40,451 nt of DNA from the NCBI GenBank assembly GCA_964523735.1, contig CAZFYZ010000025.1, positions 1-40,451 on the forward strand, written 5' to 3'. Every line of letters begins with the position of its first letter. Within the stretch, counting starts at the first letter, position 1. Made by a program: the position numbers and the translations under genes. Shown here piece after piece: positions 8,100 to 15,296 of this stretch. Under the pieces are notes generated by a model. It did no database searches. It was not told where the DNA came from and saw only the letters and a list, made by a program, of their open reading frames with translations. This DNA is from CAZFYZ01 sp964523735. GTDB lineage: Bacteria; Armatimonadota; UBA5829.

Positions 8100-10271
8100 C
8101 TATGAGCGCGGATTCTTCCTTACGTCGGCGGAAGTGACTTTGACATCGAAGCTTTTGCCTCGCCAGTGAGCATTGGTAAGCGTCAGGCTCTTCCACTGCT
8201 TCGGCAAACAAGATTTGAACGTGAGGTCTGGGTTGGCGCCGGAGTAGTCCATTCGCGCCCCGGCGAGGCCGAAGTTGATGGCCTGGATGGGGCCGGCCGC
8301 GCCGGTGAGGAAGCAGAAGTTGTCGCGGAACTTGGAGGGCTGCTCGTTGAAGTAGTTGAACGGGCCTCTGAGGTAAGGCTTGTAGCTCTTGGAGAAGCTC
8401 GAGTAGGCCTTGGAGCAGTCGCCAAGGCGGGCGTAGATAACCGAATGCGCGGAACTGGTCATCGCCGGGCCGCCTTTGTGGACCCTCGGGGCGTAGAACT
8501 CGAGGGTGTTCTTGTATATGTCTGTCATAGATTGTCCGGGAATCTGATACTGCAGCGGGTATGCCAGGAGCTCGGCATCGGCCTGCTTCGCCTGGTAGCG
8601 CTCGCTGAACTGCCCGCCGGAGTCGTACTGATCGAAGACTTTGAAGCGGCGGTTCGCGGCGTCCAATGGGATGTAGAGCTTCCGAGCGACCGTGCCCCAC
8701 TTCGGGTTCGCACGCTGCCCCGTCAGTTTGGCTGCTCGTGAAGCTATATCGAGGTTCATCTGAGCGATGGCATTGGTGTAGGCTGAGTTGTCGATGATGC
8801 CCGCGCCCTCATCCGGTGAGACAACTCTCAGGATTTCGTAGCGATCCTTGGCCCGGACGAACGTGGCTTTGCCGACCCACCAGTCTGCCGTTGCTTTGAT
8901 CACAGGCCAGCCTCGAGTCTTGAGCCAGTTGAGGTCGCCGGTGGCCAGGTAGTACTGCCACTGCGCGAGCGCGACGTCACCATTGATGTGCCGCTCGTGG
9001 CGATAGTCCAGGCCTTCGGGCGTGGCCTCTCTGCCCGAGGAGCCGCTCTCCCAGGCGTATTGCGCACCGGGCATCTTCGCTTCCTTGGCGTTTGCAGTGG
9101 CGCCCGGGAGGGTCTCGTAGCGGTAGTCGACGATCGATCTGGCAAGCTCAGGGTGTTGCAGGATGAGCGCGGGGAACATCCAGATGTCCGCATCCCAGAA
9201 GATATGCCCGCTGTAGCCATCGCTCGAAAGCCCCATCGGCGGGATGCTCCACTTGCTCCCCTCCCGAACGCTCTGGAGCAGGTAGAGCATACAACTGTGT
9301 ATAATCTGCTGGTCTTTTCTTGGGCCATCGATCTGGATGTCGCTCTGCCAGAGCTTCGCCCAGGCGGCTTTGTGGTCGGCAACCACTTTGGACGGACTCG
9401 AGACGGCCTTCCGCAAGCTCGGGGAAATGAAATGCGTCAAGTTGTGCAGTGCGTAGAACTTCAGGTATTCACTACTCCACACGCAGACGTACTTCCGGAC
9501 AGTGAGAACGCGCCCTCTCTCACAGGAACACCTAGCAGTGTCACCTGGCGGAGCGACGGTCGGCGCAGGTCCACTCTTGTCCTCGGCGTCTGTCTGGAGA
9601 TAGCAGGCCGCAGCGATCTGCCTCAGCGTCTCGCCAGTGCCCGGCCGATATGTCTCCCAACACGTGATCAGAGGTGCCCGCACATCAACGGTCTCCATCG
9701 TCTCAGATGCCCAGCGTCTTAGCCGTTGATCTTCGCTGGTGACGACGCCAGATGCCCCCAACTTCCCGGCGAAGCTCGGAGTCAGTCGGGCGGTTATGAT
9801 CGCGACGCCTGGCTCCGCCCGCGAGACGATCACCTCGATCTTTCCCTTCAGCGTCTTGCGGCCGGCGCGCCACGTGGCGTAGGTGGTGAGGATGCCGGTG
9901 CGCATGTTGAGGACCTGCTTGTAGTCAGCGTTCTTGTCGATCTTGAACTGGGTCTTGCCGTCGTAGAAGCGCAGGTCGCTCCAGGTGGGGATGGGGATCA
10001 AACGCTCTTTGTCGTAGAAACCGGCCATGTAGCAAGGCAAAGGCTTCCCGTCCTGGCTGCCGACGCCATCGCTCATGATGCGGGTGGAGATGAACCCGTT
10101 GCCGAGATAGGTACCGAACTTGTCGTTCGGATCGTAGTTCACGAGCAGCCAGGGATCGTCGTTCGGCGGATGCTGCTTCGGCGCACGCGTGCCGGGCAGC
10201 ATCAGCATCGCTACGATCAAGATCGCGGCGAAAGCGACCAGGGCGATTCCTTTGGCAACACTTCTGCTCAT
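8100..10271 (-). CDS. Membrane-anchored GH65-like glycosidase
   Basis: A 723-residue protein. Residues 7-25 form one membrane segment or uncleaved signal, so the enzyme faces outside. The catalytic (alpha/alpha)6 domain shows GYSGHIFWDADIWMFPALI (352-370), the motif shared by acid trehalases and animal protein-glucosylgalactosylhydroxylysine glucosidase (ATHL1). It also has ERHINGDVALAQWQYYLATGD (426-446, key parts) and VVSPDEGAGIIDNSAYTNA, where Glu488 is the likely general acid. The N-terminal beta domain (40-300) starts with LGNGFISTRI, typical of GH65. It is probably an inverting alpha-glucosidase or disaccharide hydrolase; the lack of clear phosphate-binding residues cannot be judged by eye. 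GAGAGGTAG precedes the ATG at 10271. Confidence 0.82.
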   Translation of the reverse strand: MSRSVAKGIALVAFAAILIVAMLMLPGTRAPKQHPPNDDPWLLVNYDPNDKFGTYLGNGFISTRIMSDGVGSQDGKPLPCYMAGFYDKERLIPIPTWSDLRFYDGKTQFKIDKNADYKQVLNMRTGILTTYATWRAGRKTLKGKIEVIVSRAEPGVAIITARLTPSFAGKLGASGVVTSEDQRLRRWASETMETVDVRAPLITCWETYRPGTGETLRQIAAACYLQTDAEDKSGPAPTVAPPGDTARCSCERGRVLTVRKYVCVWSSEYLKFYALHNLTHFISPSLRKAVSSPSKVVADHKAAWAKLWQSDIQIDGPRKDQQIIHSCMLYLLQSVREGSKWSIPPMGLSSDGYSGHIFWDADIWMFPALILQHPELARSIVDYRYETLPGATANAKEAKMPGAQYAWESGSSGREATPEGLDYRHERHINGDVALAQWQYYLATGDLNWLKTRGWPVIKATADWWVGKATFVRAKDRYEILRVVSPDEGAGIIDNSAYTNAIAQMNLDIASRAAKLTGQRANPKWGTVARKLYIPLDAANRRFKVFDQYDSGGQFSERYQAKQADAELLAYPLQYQIPGQSMTDIYKNTLEFYAPRVHKGGPAMTSSAHSVIYARLGDCSKAYSSFSKSYKPYLRGPFNYFNEQPSKFRDNFCFLTGAAGPIQAINFGLAGARMDYSGANPDLTFKSCLPKQWKSLTLTNAHWRGKSFDVKVTSADVRKNPRS

Positions 10272-10287
10272 GAGCTACCTCTCTCTT

Positions 10288-10367
10288 ATCACGAAAGCAC
10301 GAAATGGAGAAAGCACGAAAAGGGAATCTCTGGATTTCGTGTTTTCGTACTTTCGTGTTTTCGTGAT
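10288..10367. repeat. Mirror-like hairpin repeat (cacgaaa units)
   Basis: Left arm atcacgaaagcacgaaatgg.., right arm ..tttcgtgttttcgtgat. The arms (10288-10321 and 10335-10367) are imperfect inverted copies, and each arm is itself a tandem of cacgaaa/cacgaaaa-like units. Same family as 21305-21383. It fills the spacer between the methyltransferase and GH65-like genes. Confidence 0.85.
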
Positions 10368-10375
10368 CGGTCCCT

Positions 10376-11158
10376 TCATGCTCTCTTCCTCGCAACGAAG
10401 AAGACGCGGTCGGAGCGGCGGGTGGGTCGGCGGAACTTGTAGGCGTGGAAAATGTCCACCACATCGAAGCCGCCCTCGTTGAGCCACTGCGTCAGTTCCT
10501 CGATAGAGTGACCGCGCTGAAAGTGAATCTCTTTGAACTCTCGCTCCTCGCCATCCTCCATCACTTTGAAGAGCATGTCCACCCGGCAGATGCGCGTGGC
10601 GTGGTCATACTCGCTCGACCAGATGTACTTGGGGTAGTACTCGCCGCCAAGGTTGGCCTGGTCGAAGAAGTGGTGCGAGAGCGCGTAGATGGTGTTGACG
10701 TCGAATATGAAAAGCCCGCCAGGGACCACATGCTCGCCGATGCGCTTGATCCCCCGCCGAAGGTAGTCGGGGTCTGTGACGTAGTTGAGGCTGTCAAAGA
10801 GGCTGATGGCAAGGTCGAATTGACGAGGACAAGAAGCAGATTCCTCGCTGCACTCGGAATGACGGGGTATTAGCAGCTTCGCCATGTCTTGAACGTAATA
10901 CTCGACAGGGCTCCTCTTGGACTGCGCGATCTCGATCATCTCAGCCGAGATGTCGACTCCAACGACTTCGTAGCCGCGCGCCGCGAGGACCTCGCTGACG
11001 TTTCCAGTGCCACAAGCGACATCAAGCACTGTCTTCGGATGATAGTCCACCCGCTCCAGAATATCTTCGATATACGCCACCCACCCGCGATAGGGCACGC
11101 CGTGCATGAGATCGTCGTAGTGGCGCGCGATCTCACGGAATTGGTGGTCGTGGGTCAT
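10376..11158 (-). CDS. SAM-dependent methyltransferase (class I)
   Basis: A class I Rossmann methyltransferase. Motif I is TVLDVACGTGNVSEVLAARG, followed by VVGVDISAEMIEIAQ and, further on, FDLAISLFDSLNYVTD (post-motif). The substrate is unknown; the FRxIARxYDDLM start resembles small-molecule methyltransferases of the UbiE/YdaC type. Between motifs II and IV there is an odd insert, PRHSECSEESASCPRQ, encoded by a dispersed repeat (10838-10868). The start is uncertain: in-frame ATGs at 11194, 11179 and 11158 are all available. The last two are created by a heptad array, and none has a good ribosome site. I give the shortest, which begins MTHDHQFREIARHYDDLM. Confidence 0.8.
   Translation of the reverse strand: MTHDHQFREIARHYDDLMHGVPYRGWVAYIEDILERVDYHPKTVLDVACGTGNVSEVLAARGYEVVGVDISAEMIEIAQSKRSPVEYYVQDMAKLLIPRHSECSEESASCPRQFDLAISLFDSLNYVTDPDYLRRGIKRIGEHVVPGGLFIFDVNTIYALSHHFFDQANLGGEYYPKYIWSSEYDHATRICRVDMLFKVMEDGEEREFKEIHFQRGHSIEELTQWLNEGGFDVVDIFHAYKFRRPTRRSDRVFFVARKRA
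10838..10868. repeat. Dispersed element encoding PRHSECSEES, in frame
   Basis: On the minus strand this reads as cattccgagtgcagcgagg and onward to aatct. It is an imperfect palindrome that I recognise as a repeat seen in many environmental genomes, giving RHSERSEES-like peptides when translated. Here it lies inside the methyltransferase gene without breaking the frame. Confidence 0.7.
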
Positions 11159-11210
11159 GGGTCGTGGGTCGTGAGTCATGGGTCCTGCAATCATTGAGTC
11201 TATGAGTCTA
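11146..11210. repeat. Heptad tandem array (gggtcgt/gggtcat) plus a tgagtcta doublet
   Basis: 11147-11184 is built from about five 7-bp units of the form gggtcRtg, read on the plus strand; 11195-11210 is a direct doublet tgagtcta x2. The array overlaps the methyltransferase N-terminus, and its reverse complement supplies ATG codons 21 nt apart. Confidence 0.85.
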
Positions 11211-11321
11211 TACGCAAGATTCTTCGAGCACGTTCGCGATGATTCCTGCCGAGGCGGCTCGGTGTGTCTTGGCGCATGGCGGTCTTGTTTGGTATCGTGA
11301 GGTCGCGGCAACAAACTGCTT

Positions 11322-12191
11322 GTGGACATACTGCTCTTCAATCCTCACGCTGGGACGCTGATGCGCGACGGAATGGCGCCAGAGGAGCTTGCTGAGAAGC
11401 TCGGAGCCAGGGGCGTAGCTGTCGAGGTTAGGGTTCCCTCGAATGAGGACGATATCGCCTCCATCGCTCAGACCGGTGCCAGGATCATAGTGGCCGGAGG
11501 CGATGGCACAATTCACTCTGTCCTCAAGGCTGCCGGGGCCTGTGGACTGCGGCTAGGCATCATTCCAGGCGGGACCGCAAATCATCTGGCTACGTCTCTT
11601 GGCATACCTCTCGACATCGATGCCGCGATCGACATCGTTGCCGCGGGCCGCACCAGGCGCATCGACCTCGGCATAGTAAATGGCACCGTCTTCTCCCAAG
11701 CGGCAGGAGCCGGATTGCACGCGAGAGCGTTTCACATCTATGGCGAGCGTCGGGAGAAGAGCAAGGTAGATGGGGCCTCGGCGGCAGTGAAAGCCATCGT
11801 CGACTGGCAGCCGCAGTTGATGAGGCTTATCATCGATGGAGAGCCCTATCTGGAGGAACTGACTCAGGTGACTGCCGCCAACACTCCGGACTATGGCGGG
11901 ATATTCACCATCGCCCCTGACGCAAGGATCGATGATGGTCTACTGGATATCGTGATGCTGGGCAAGTTGACGAAGCTGGAAATCATAGAGTACGCAAACG
12001 CGGCCAGAAACGGGACAATCGCGGGCCTGCCCAAGACTTACACCACACGCGCGAGGAAGATCGAGATAGCGACAATGCGTCCTGAGCCTGTGGAAGTCCA
12101 CGCCGACGCTCTGCCCGTCGGTTACACTCCTGCAACCATCGAGGTGATGCCTGGCTGCGTCGAGGTGACTGCACCTGAGGAGCATGACTGA
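11322..12191 (+). CDS. Diacylglycerol kinase family lipid kinase (YegS-like)
   Basis: A 289-residue protein of the diacylglycerol/sphingosine kinase fold, which phosphorylates a lipid hydroxyl with ATP. The nucleotide site GGDGT is at residues 59-63 after RIIVAG, followed by LRLGIIPGGTANHLATSLGI, the second family block. The C-terminal part has IFTIAPDARIDDGLLDIVML, also typical. The GTG at 11322 starts with MDILLFNPHAGT, the usual N-terminus; no ribosome site is visible, so a weakly translated or leaderless start is possible. Its TGA overlaps the ATG of the next gene by one base (TGATG), so the two are co-translated. Lipid substrate not predictable. Confidence 0.88.
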   Translation: MDILLFNPHAGTLMRDGMAPEELAEKLGARGVAVEVRVPSNEDDIASIAQTGARIIVAGGDGTIHSVLKAAGACGLRLGIIPGGTANHLATSLGIPLDIDAAIDIVAAGRTRRIDLGIVNGTVFSQAAGAGLHARAFHIYGERREKSKVDGASAAVKAIVDWQPQLMRLIIDGEPYLEELTQVTAANTPDYGGIFTIAPDARIDDGLLDIVMLGKLTKLEIIEYANAARNGTIAGLPKTYTTRARKIEIATMRPEPVEVHADALPVGYTPATIEVMPGCVEVTAPEEHD

Positions 12192-12838
12192 TGTTGGTAG
12201 TGCTGCACGTGCACACGAATGTCTCTGCCTGTTCCGAGAGCCCAGTGGAGGAGATCGCCGAGTACTGCCGTACCCAGGAGATAGAGGCCATAGCGATAAC
12301 CGACCACAACGAACTCGAGGGGGCGTGGCGATTGCAGGCCGTGGCGCCCTGGCTCAAGGTTATCGCGGGCGAGGAAGTATCCACACGCGAGGGAGAAGTC
12401 ATTGGGCTCTTTCTGCATGACAGGATCGACCCAGCCCAACCTCTGCGGGATACGTGCGAGCAGATCAAGTCACAGGGCGGGCTTGTCTACGTTCCACACC
12501 CTATGGACAAGTTCAAGATCCATCGCGTTCACACAGAGCACTTGATGGACATAGTGGACATGGTGGACATCATCGAGGTCTACAACGCGAAGGCGAGCCT
12601 GGCTATCTATAACCGGAGTGCAAAGAAGCTTGCGCAGCAGCTTGGCAAGGTTGCCGCGGTCGGGAGCGACTCTCATTACGTAAAGTCGATCGGCTCGGCA
12701 GTGAACATCATGGACCCATTCGGCGGTCCGCAGGACTTCCTGGAGAAGCTTGCGCACGCAAAGTTCCGGAAGGGCGTCGCGAGTCTCTTCGCCACATGGT
12801 GGGTGCGGGCGCGTAAGCTGGCGGGGATGAGCATATGA
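12191..12838 (+). CDS. PHP-domain metal-dependent phosphoesterase
   Basis: A 215-residue PHP protein. The metal-site residues are visible in order: His6 and His8 (LHVHTN), Asp38-His39 (ITDHNE), Glu61/Glu62 (GEEVST), His103 (YVPHPMD), and Asp160 with His162 (VGSDSH). Stand-alone PHP proteins of this type hydrolyse phosphoesters such as nucleoside 3',5'-bisphosphates or histidinol phosphate; the substrate here is unknown. Coupled to the upstream lipid kinase by a TGATG overlap, it may act on a related phosphorylated product. A 10-bp stem-loop follows at 12877-12901. Confidence 0.87.
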   Translation: MLVVLHVHTNVSACSESPVEEIAEYCRTQEIEAIAITDHNELEGAWRLQAVAPWLKVIAGEEVSTREGEVIGLFLHDRIDPAQPLRDTCEQIKSQGGLVYVPHPMDKFKIHRVHTEHLMDIVDMVDIIEVYNAKASLAIYNRSAKKLAQQLGKVAAVGSDSHYVKSIGSAVNIMDPFGGPQDFLEKLAHAKFRKGVASLFATWWVRARKLAGMSI

Positions 12839-12876
12839 CTGGGGTGGCAGACTTCGCACGTCCCCCACAAATGGTA

Positions 12877-12901
12877 GTGGCCGCGGGTTTTCCGCGGCCA
12901 C
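12877..12901 (+). terminator. Stem-loop after the PHP gene
   Basis: Perfect 10-bp stem gtggccgcgg / ccgcggccac with a GTTTT loop, 38 nt after the stop. There is no T-tract after the stem, so it may stabilise the messenger or act with a factor. Confidence 0.6.
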
Positions 12902-13316
12902 CGGGAGATGGAAAGGATGGAGAGAAGATGAGTATGATTTATGGATAATGTCAGCCGGTGCCAGGATCGTCCAGAATTCTGCGGCGTGCTGGCAGGTCAC
13001 ATTGTCGCGGTTGGACTAGCCTGGTTCGGGTCCAACTCTGCGGGCAGGCAGTTTGTTGGGAGAAAGTCTTCCCCGAACTGCTTAGTCGCTTCCTCCGGTT
13101 TTCCGCCTAGATCACCTTCGGAAGCTACCGTCCAGTCACCGGCTATCATCATCATACCCCACACCCCCGACTGCTACAATTAGCTTTTCAACGTATTTTG
13201 CAGTGGACCCGCAGCACTATTCCGGTGTAGTGCTTAGGTATTACTACTGGGTCTGGGGGTTGGCCATTGGGTGTTGGGGAAGGGATGGGAGTGCCGGATT
13301 GGGAATATGAGGGATA
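12902..13316. other. Long leader/intergenic region before selB
   Basis: About 415 bp without a credible gene. It holds three consecutive inverted repeats: 12947-12964/12989-13003 (aatgt..gccag / ctggc..acatt), 13011-13016/13030-13035 (ttggac/gtccaa) and 13048-13053/13076-13081 (gcagtt/aactgc). A TACAAT that could be a -10 element lies at about 13174-13180, and a G-rich tract follows at 13249-13289. I looked for a selenocysteine tRNA here and did not find one. Confidence 0.5.
13249..13289 (+). promoter_or_regulatory. G-quadruplex-type tract before selB
   Basis: Six runs of three or more G. The last four (13269-13289: ggg-tgtt-gggg-aa-ggg-at-ggg) fit the classical G4 rule with loops of 4, 2 and 2. 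The end of the tract is 27 nt before the selB ATG and would lie in the mRNA leader. The irregular 7-bp spacing of its G runs resembles the heptad arrays elsewhere. Confidence 0.5.
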
Positions 13317-15227
13317 ATGGACGAGCAAGCACAGAAACACCTGGTGTTGGGTACCGCCGGGCACGTTGATCACGGCAAGACCACGCTGATCAAGGCGATG
13401 ACCGGGGTCAATCCCGACCGCCTGAAGGAGGAGCAGGAGCGAGGGGTAACGATCGACCTCGGCTTCGCCTGGCTGCCTTTGGCGGACGGCGGGGTGCTGG
13501 GAATCATCGACGTCCCCGGCCACGAGCGTTTTCTCAGGAACATGCTTGCTGGCGCGAGCGGTGTGGACATCGTGCTGCTGGTGGTCGCGGCTGACGAGGG
13601 AGTCATGCCCCAGACCCGCGAGCACATGGAGATCCTTGAGCTCCTCGAGACCAAGCAAGGGGTCGTCGCGCTAACCAAGTGCGACATGGTAGAGCCTGAA
13701 TGGGTTGACCTGGTCGAGGAGGACCTGCGCAAGTACCTCAGCAGGACTTTCCTGCGAGAGACAAGGATCGTCCGGGTCTCGGGCACGACAGGTGAGGGTG
13801 TGCCGGAACTGGTGCAGGAGATTCAGAGACTGGCACAGAGCACCCGTCAGAGGTCCATGGAGGGGCCGTTCAGACTGCCAGTTGATCGTGTCTTTACAAT
13901 CACCGGGTTTGGAACTGTGGTAACTGGAACGCTTGTCTCAGGCACGCTGCGAGTGGGAGATGCCGCCACGATACTCCCGGAAGGGATCAATTCGCGAGTA
14001 AGACAGATTCAGGTTTTCGGGAGGAAGCTGGAATCGGTCCAAGCCGGGAATCGCGTGGCGGTCAACCTCGTGGGAGTGGATATTGATGACTTCTCCCGGG
14101 GAAGCGCGATCGTCCCGCCGGGGTACCTGGATGCTACAAAGGCTATTGACGCATCAGTGTCGATGCTGGCAGACGCGCCGCGCTCTCTGACGAATCGCCT
14201 GCGGGTGCGGGTTCACCTGGGAACGGCCGAGGCGATTGGTCGCGTGATGGTCATCGGTGCGCAAGAGATCGAGCCCGGCGCGAAGGGCATGGCGCAGATC
14301 AGACTCGAGCGTCCTGTGGTGGCTGCACGAGGTGACAGGTTTGTGCTCCGATCCTACTCCCCGATGCACTTGTTAGGCGGCGGAGTGGTGCTTGAGCCCA
14401 GGGCATTGAAGCACAAGCGCGGTGAGAAAGGTGTCATCGAGAGGCTCGAGCGCGCGTTGGCAGGAAGCCCCGAGGATATCGTGCTTGACGCGCTTACGAT
14501 GGCGGAAGCCGGGCTCACGAAGCCGCAGATCGTGCAGAAGACGGGGCTCGTGGAGAACGACGTCTCTGCGTCTCTGAAGTCGCTTGCCGAGGACGGACAG
14601 GCCATTGAGCAGGCCGGCAGATTTCTGGCAAGATCGTCATATGAAATGCTCGCGGCGAGACTTCAGTCCGCGCTGGAGGCCTATCACTCCGCGAACCCAA
14701 TGAAACCGGGCGCGCCGAAGGAGGAGATGAGGGCTCAGCTCGGACCGCGTGTCGATCAGAAGGGATTCCAGGCTCTGCTGGCCCTGATGGCTGTCGATGC
14801 GCGAGTTGTGGTCTCGGAAGCCACGATACGACTGCCCGAGCACACCCCCACCCTGAGCACGAAGCAGAAGGAGCTTGCGGATCGGATCGAGCGAGCTTTC
14901 CTGGAGGCAGGCTCGAACCCTCCACTGGCTTCGGAGATCGATCAGCGTTACGGGCCGGAGGGTCGCGCCATAGTGGCGATGTTGGTGGAGAGAGGAATGC
15001 TCGTGAGGATTACACCTGAGGTAGTTTTTCACAGGCAGGCATTGGGTAACATCGAGTCAGCTCTGCGAGATTATCTAGTCCAGCACGGACAGATCACAGT
15101 GGCCCAGTTCAGAGACCTCATCGGATCCAGCAGGAAATACGTGGTGCCCCTGGTCGAGTACTTCGATGATGCGAAGGTGACCAGGCGGGTCGGGGATGAG
15201 CGCGTGCTGTGGGGGAAAGGGACATGA
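13317..15227 (+). CDS. selB: SelB, selenocysteine-specific elongation factor
   Basis: A 636-residue SelB, which delivers Sec-tRNA to UGA codons marked by a SECIS element. The GTPase domain has GHVDHGKTTL (residues 15-24), the switch II block DVPGHERFLRNML, and TKCDMV. Domains II-III follow (FRLPVDRVFTITGFGTVVTGTL is diagnostic in its parts). The C-terminal 250 residues are winged-helix repeats, ending FRDLIGSSRKYVVPLVEYFD, which bind the SECIS. Length is normal. GAGGG lies just before the ATG. Neither selA, selD nor a Sec tRNA is in the window, and I see no obvious selenoprotein; they should exist elsewhere in the genome. Confidence 0.95.
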   Translation: MDEQAQKHLVLGTAGHVDHGKTTLIKAMTGVNPDRLKEEQERGVTIDLGFAWLPLADGGVLGIIDVPGHERFLRNMLAGASGVDIVLLVVAADEGVMPQTREHMEILELLETKQGVVALTKCDMVEPEWVDLVEEDLRKYLSRTFLRETRIVRVSGTTGEGVPELVQEIQRLAQSTRQRSMEGPFRLPVDRVFTITGFGTVVTGTLVSGTLRVGDAATILPEGINSRVRQIQVFGRKLESVQAGNRVAVNLVGVDIDDFSRGSAIVPPGYLDATKAIDASVSMLADAPRSLTNRLRVRVHLGTAEAIGRVMVIGAQEIEPGAKGMAQIRLERPVVAARGDRFVLRSYSPMHLLGGGVVLEPRALKHKRGEKGVIERLERALAGSPEDIVLDALTMAEAGLTKPQIVQKTGLVENDVSASLKSLAEDGQAIEQAGRFLARSSYEMLAARLQSALEAYHSANPMKPGAPKEEMRAQLGPRVDQKGFQALLALMAVDARVVVSEATIRLPEHTPTLSTKQKELADRIERAFLEAGSNPPLASEIDQRYGPEGRAIVAMLVERGMLVRITPEVVFHRQALGNIESALRDYLVQHGQITVAQFRDLIGSSRKYVVPLVEYFDDAKVTRRVGDERVLWGKGT

Positions 15228-15235
15228 CGGTCAGA

Positions 15236-15271
15236 ACCCCACCCCAGTCCTCACCTACAGAGGGAGGGAGC
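15236..15271. repeat. C-rich dispersed element, copy 2 (degenerate)
   Basis: accccaccccagtcctcacc followed by tacagagggagggagc matches the pattern at 1606-1640 with several changes. It lies between selB and the bd-like subunit gene. Confidence 0.5.
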
Positions 15272-15296
15272 ACGCGGGACGAGGGCTGAGGAGCAT

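Noticed and set aside
13011..13040. ggttcgggtcc in the selB leader looked like a tRNA T-loop, perhaps of a selenocysteine tRNA
   Set aside because: No acceptor stem, anticodon arm with TCA, or long variable arm can be built around it; the arm pairs as ttggac/gtccaa instead.
12941..13183. 80-codon open frame upstream of selB
   Set aside because: No ribosome site, no recognisable motif, and it covers the inverted repeats; likely accidental.
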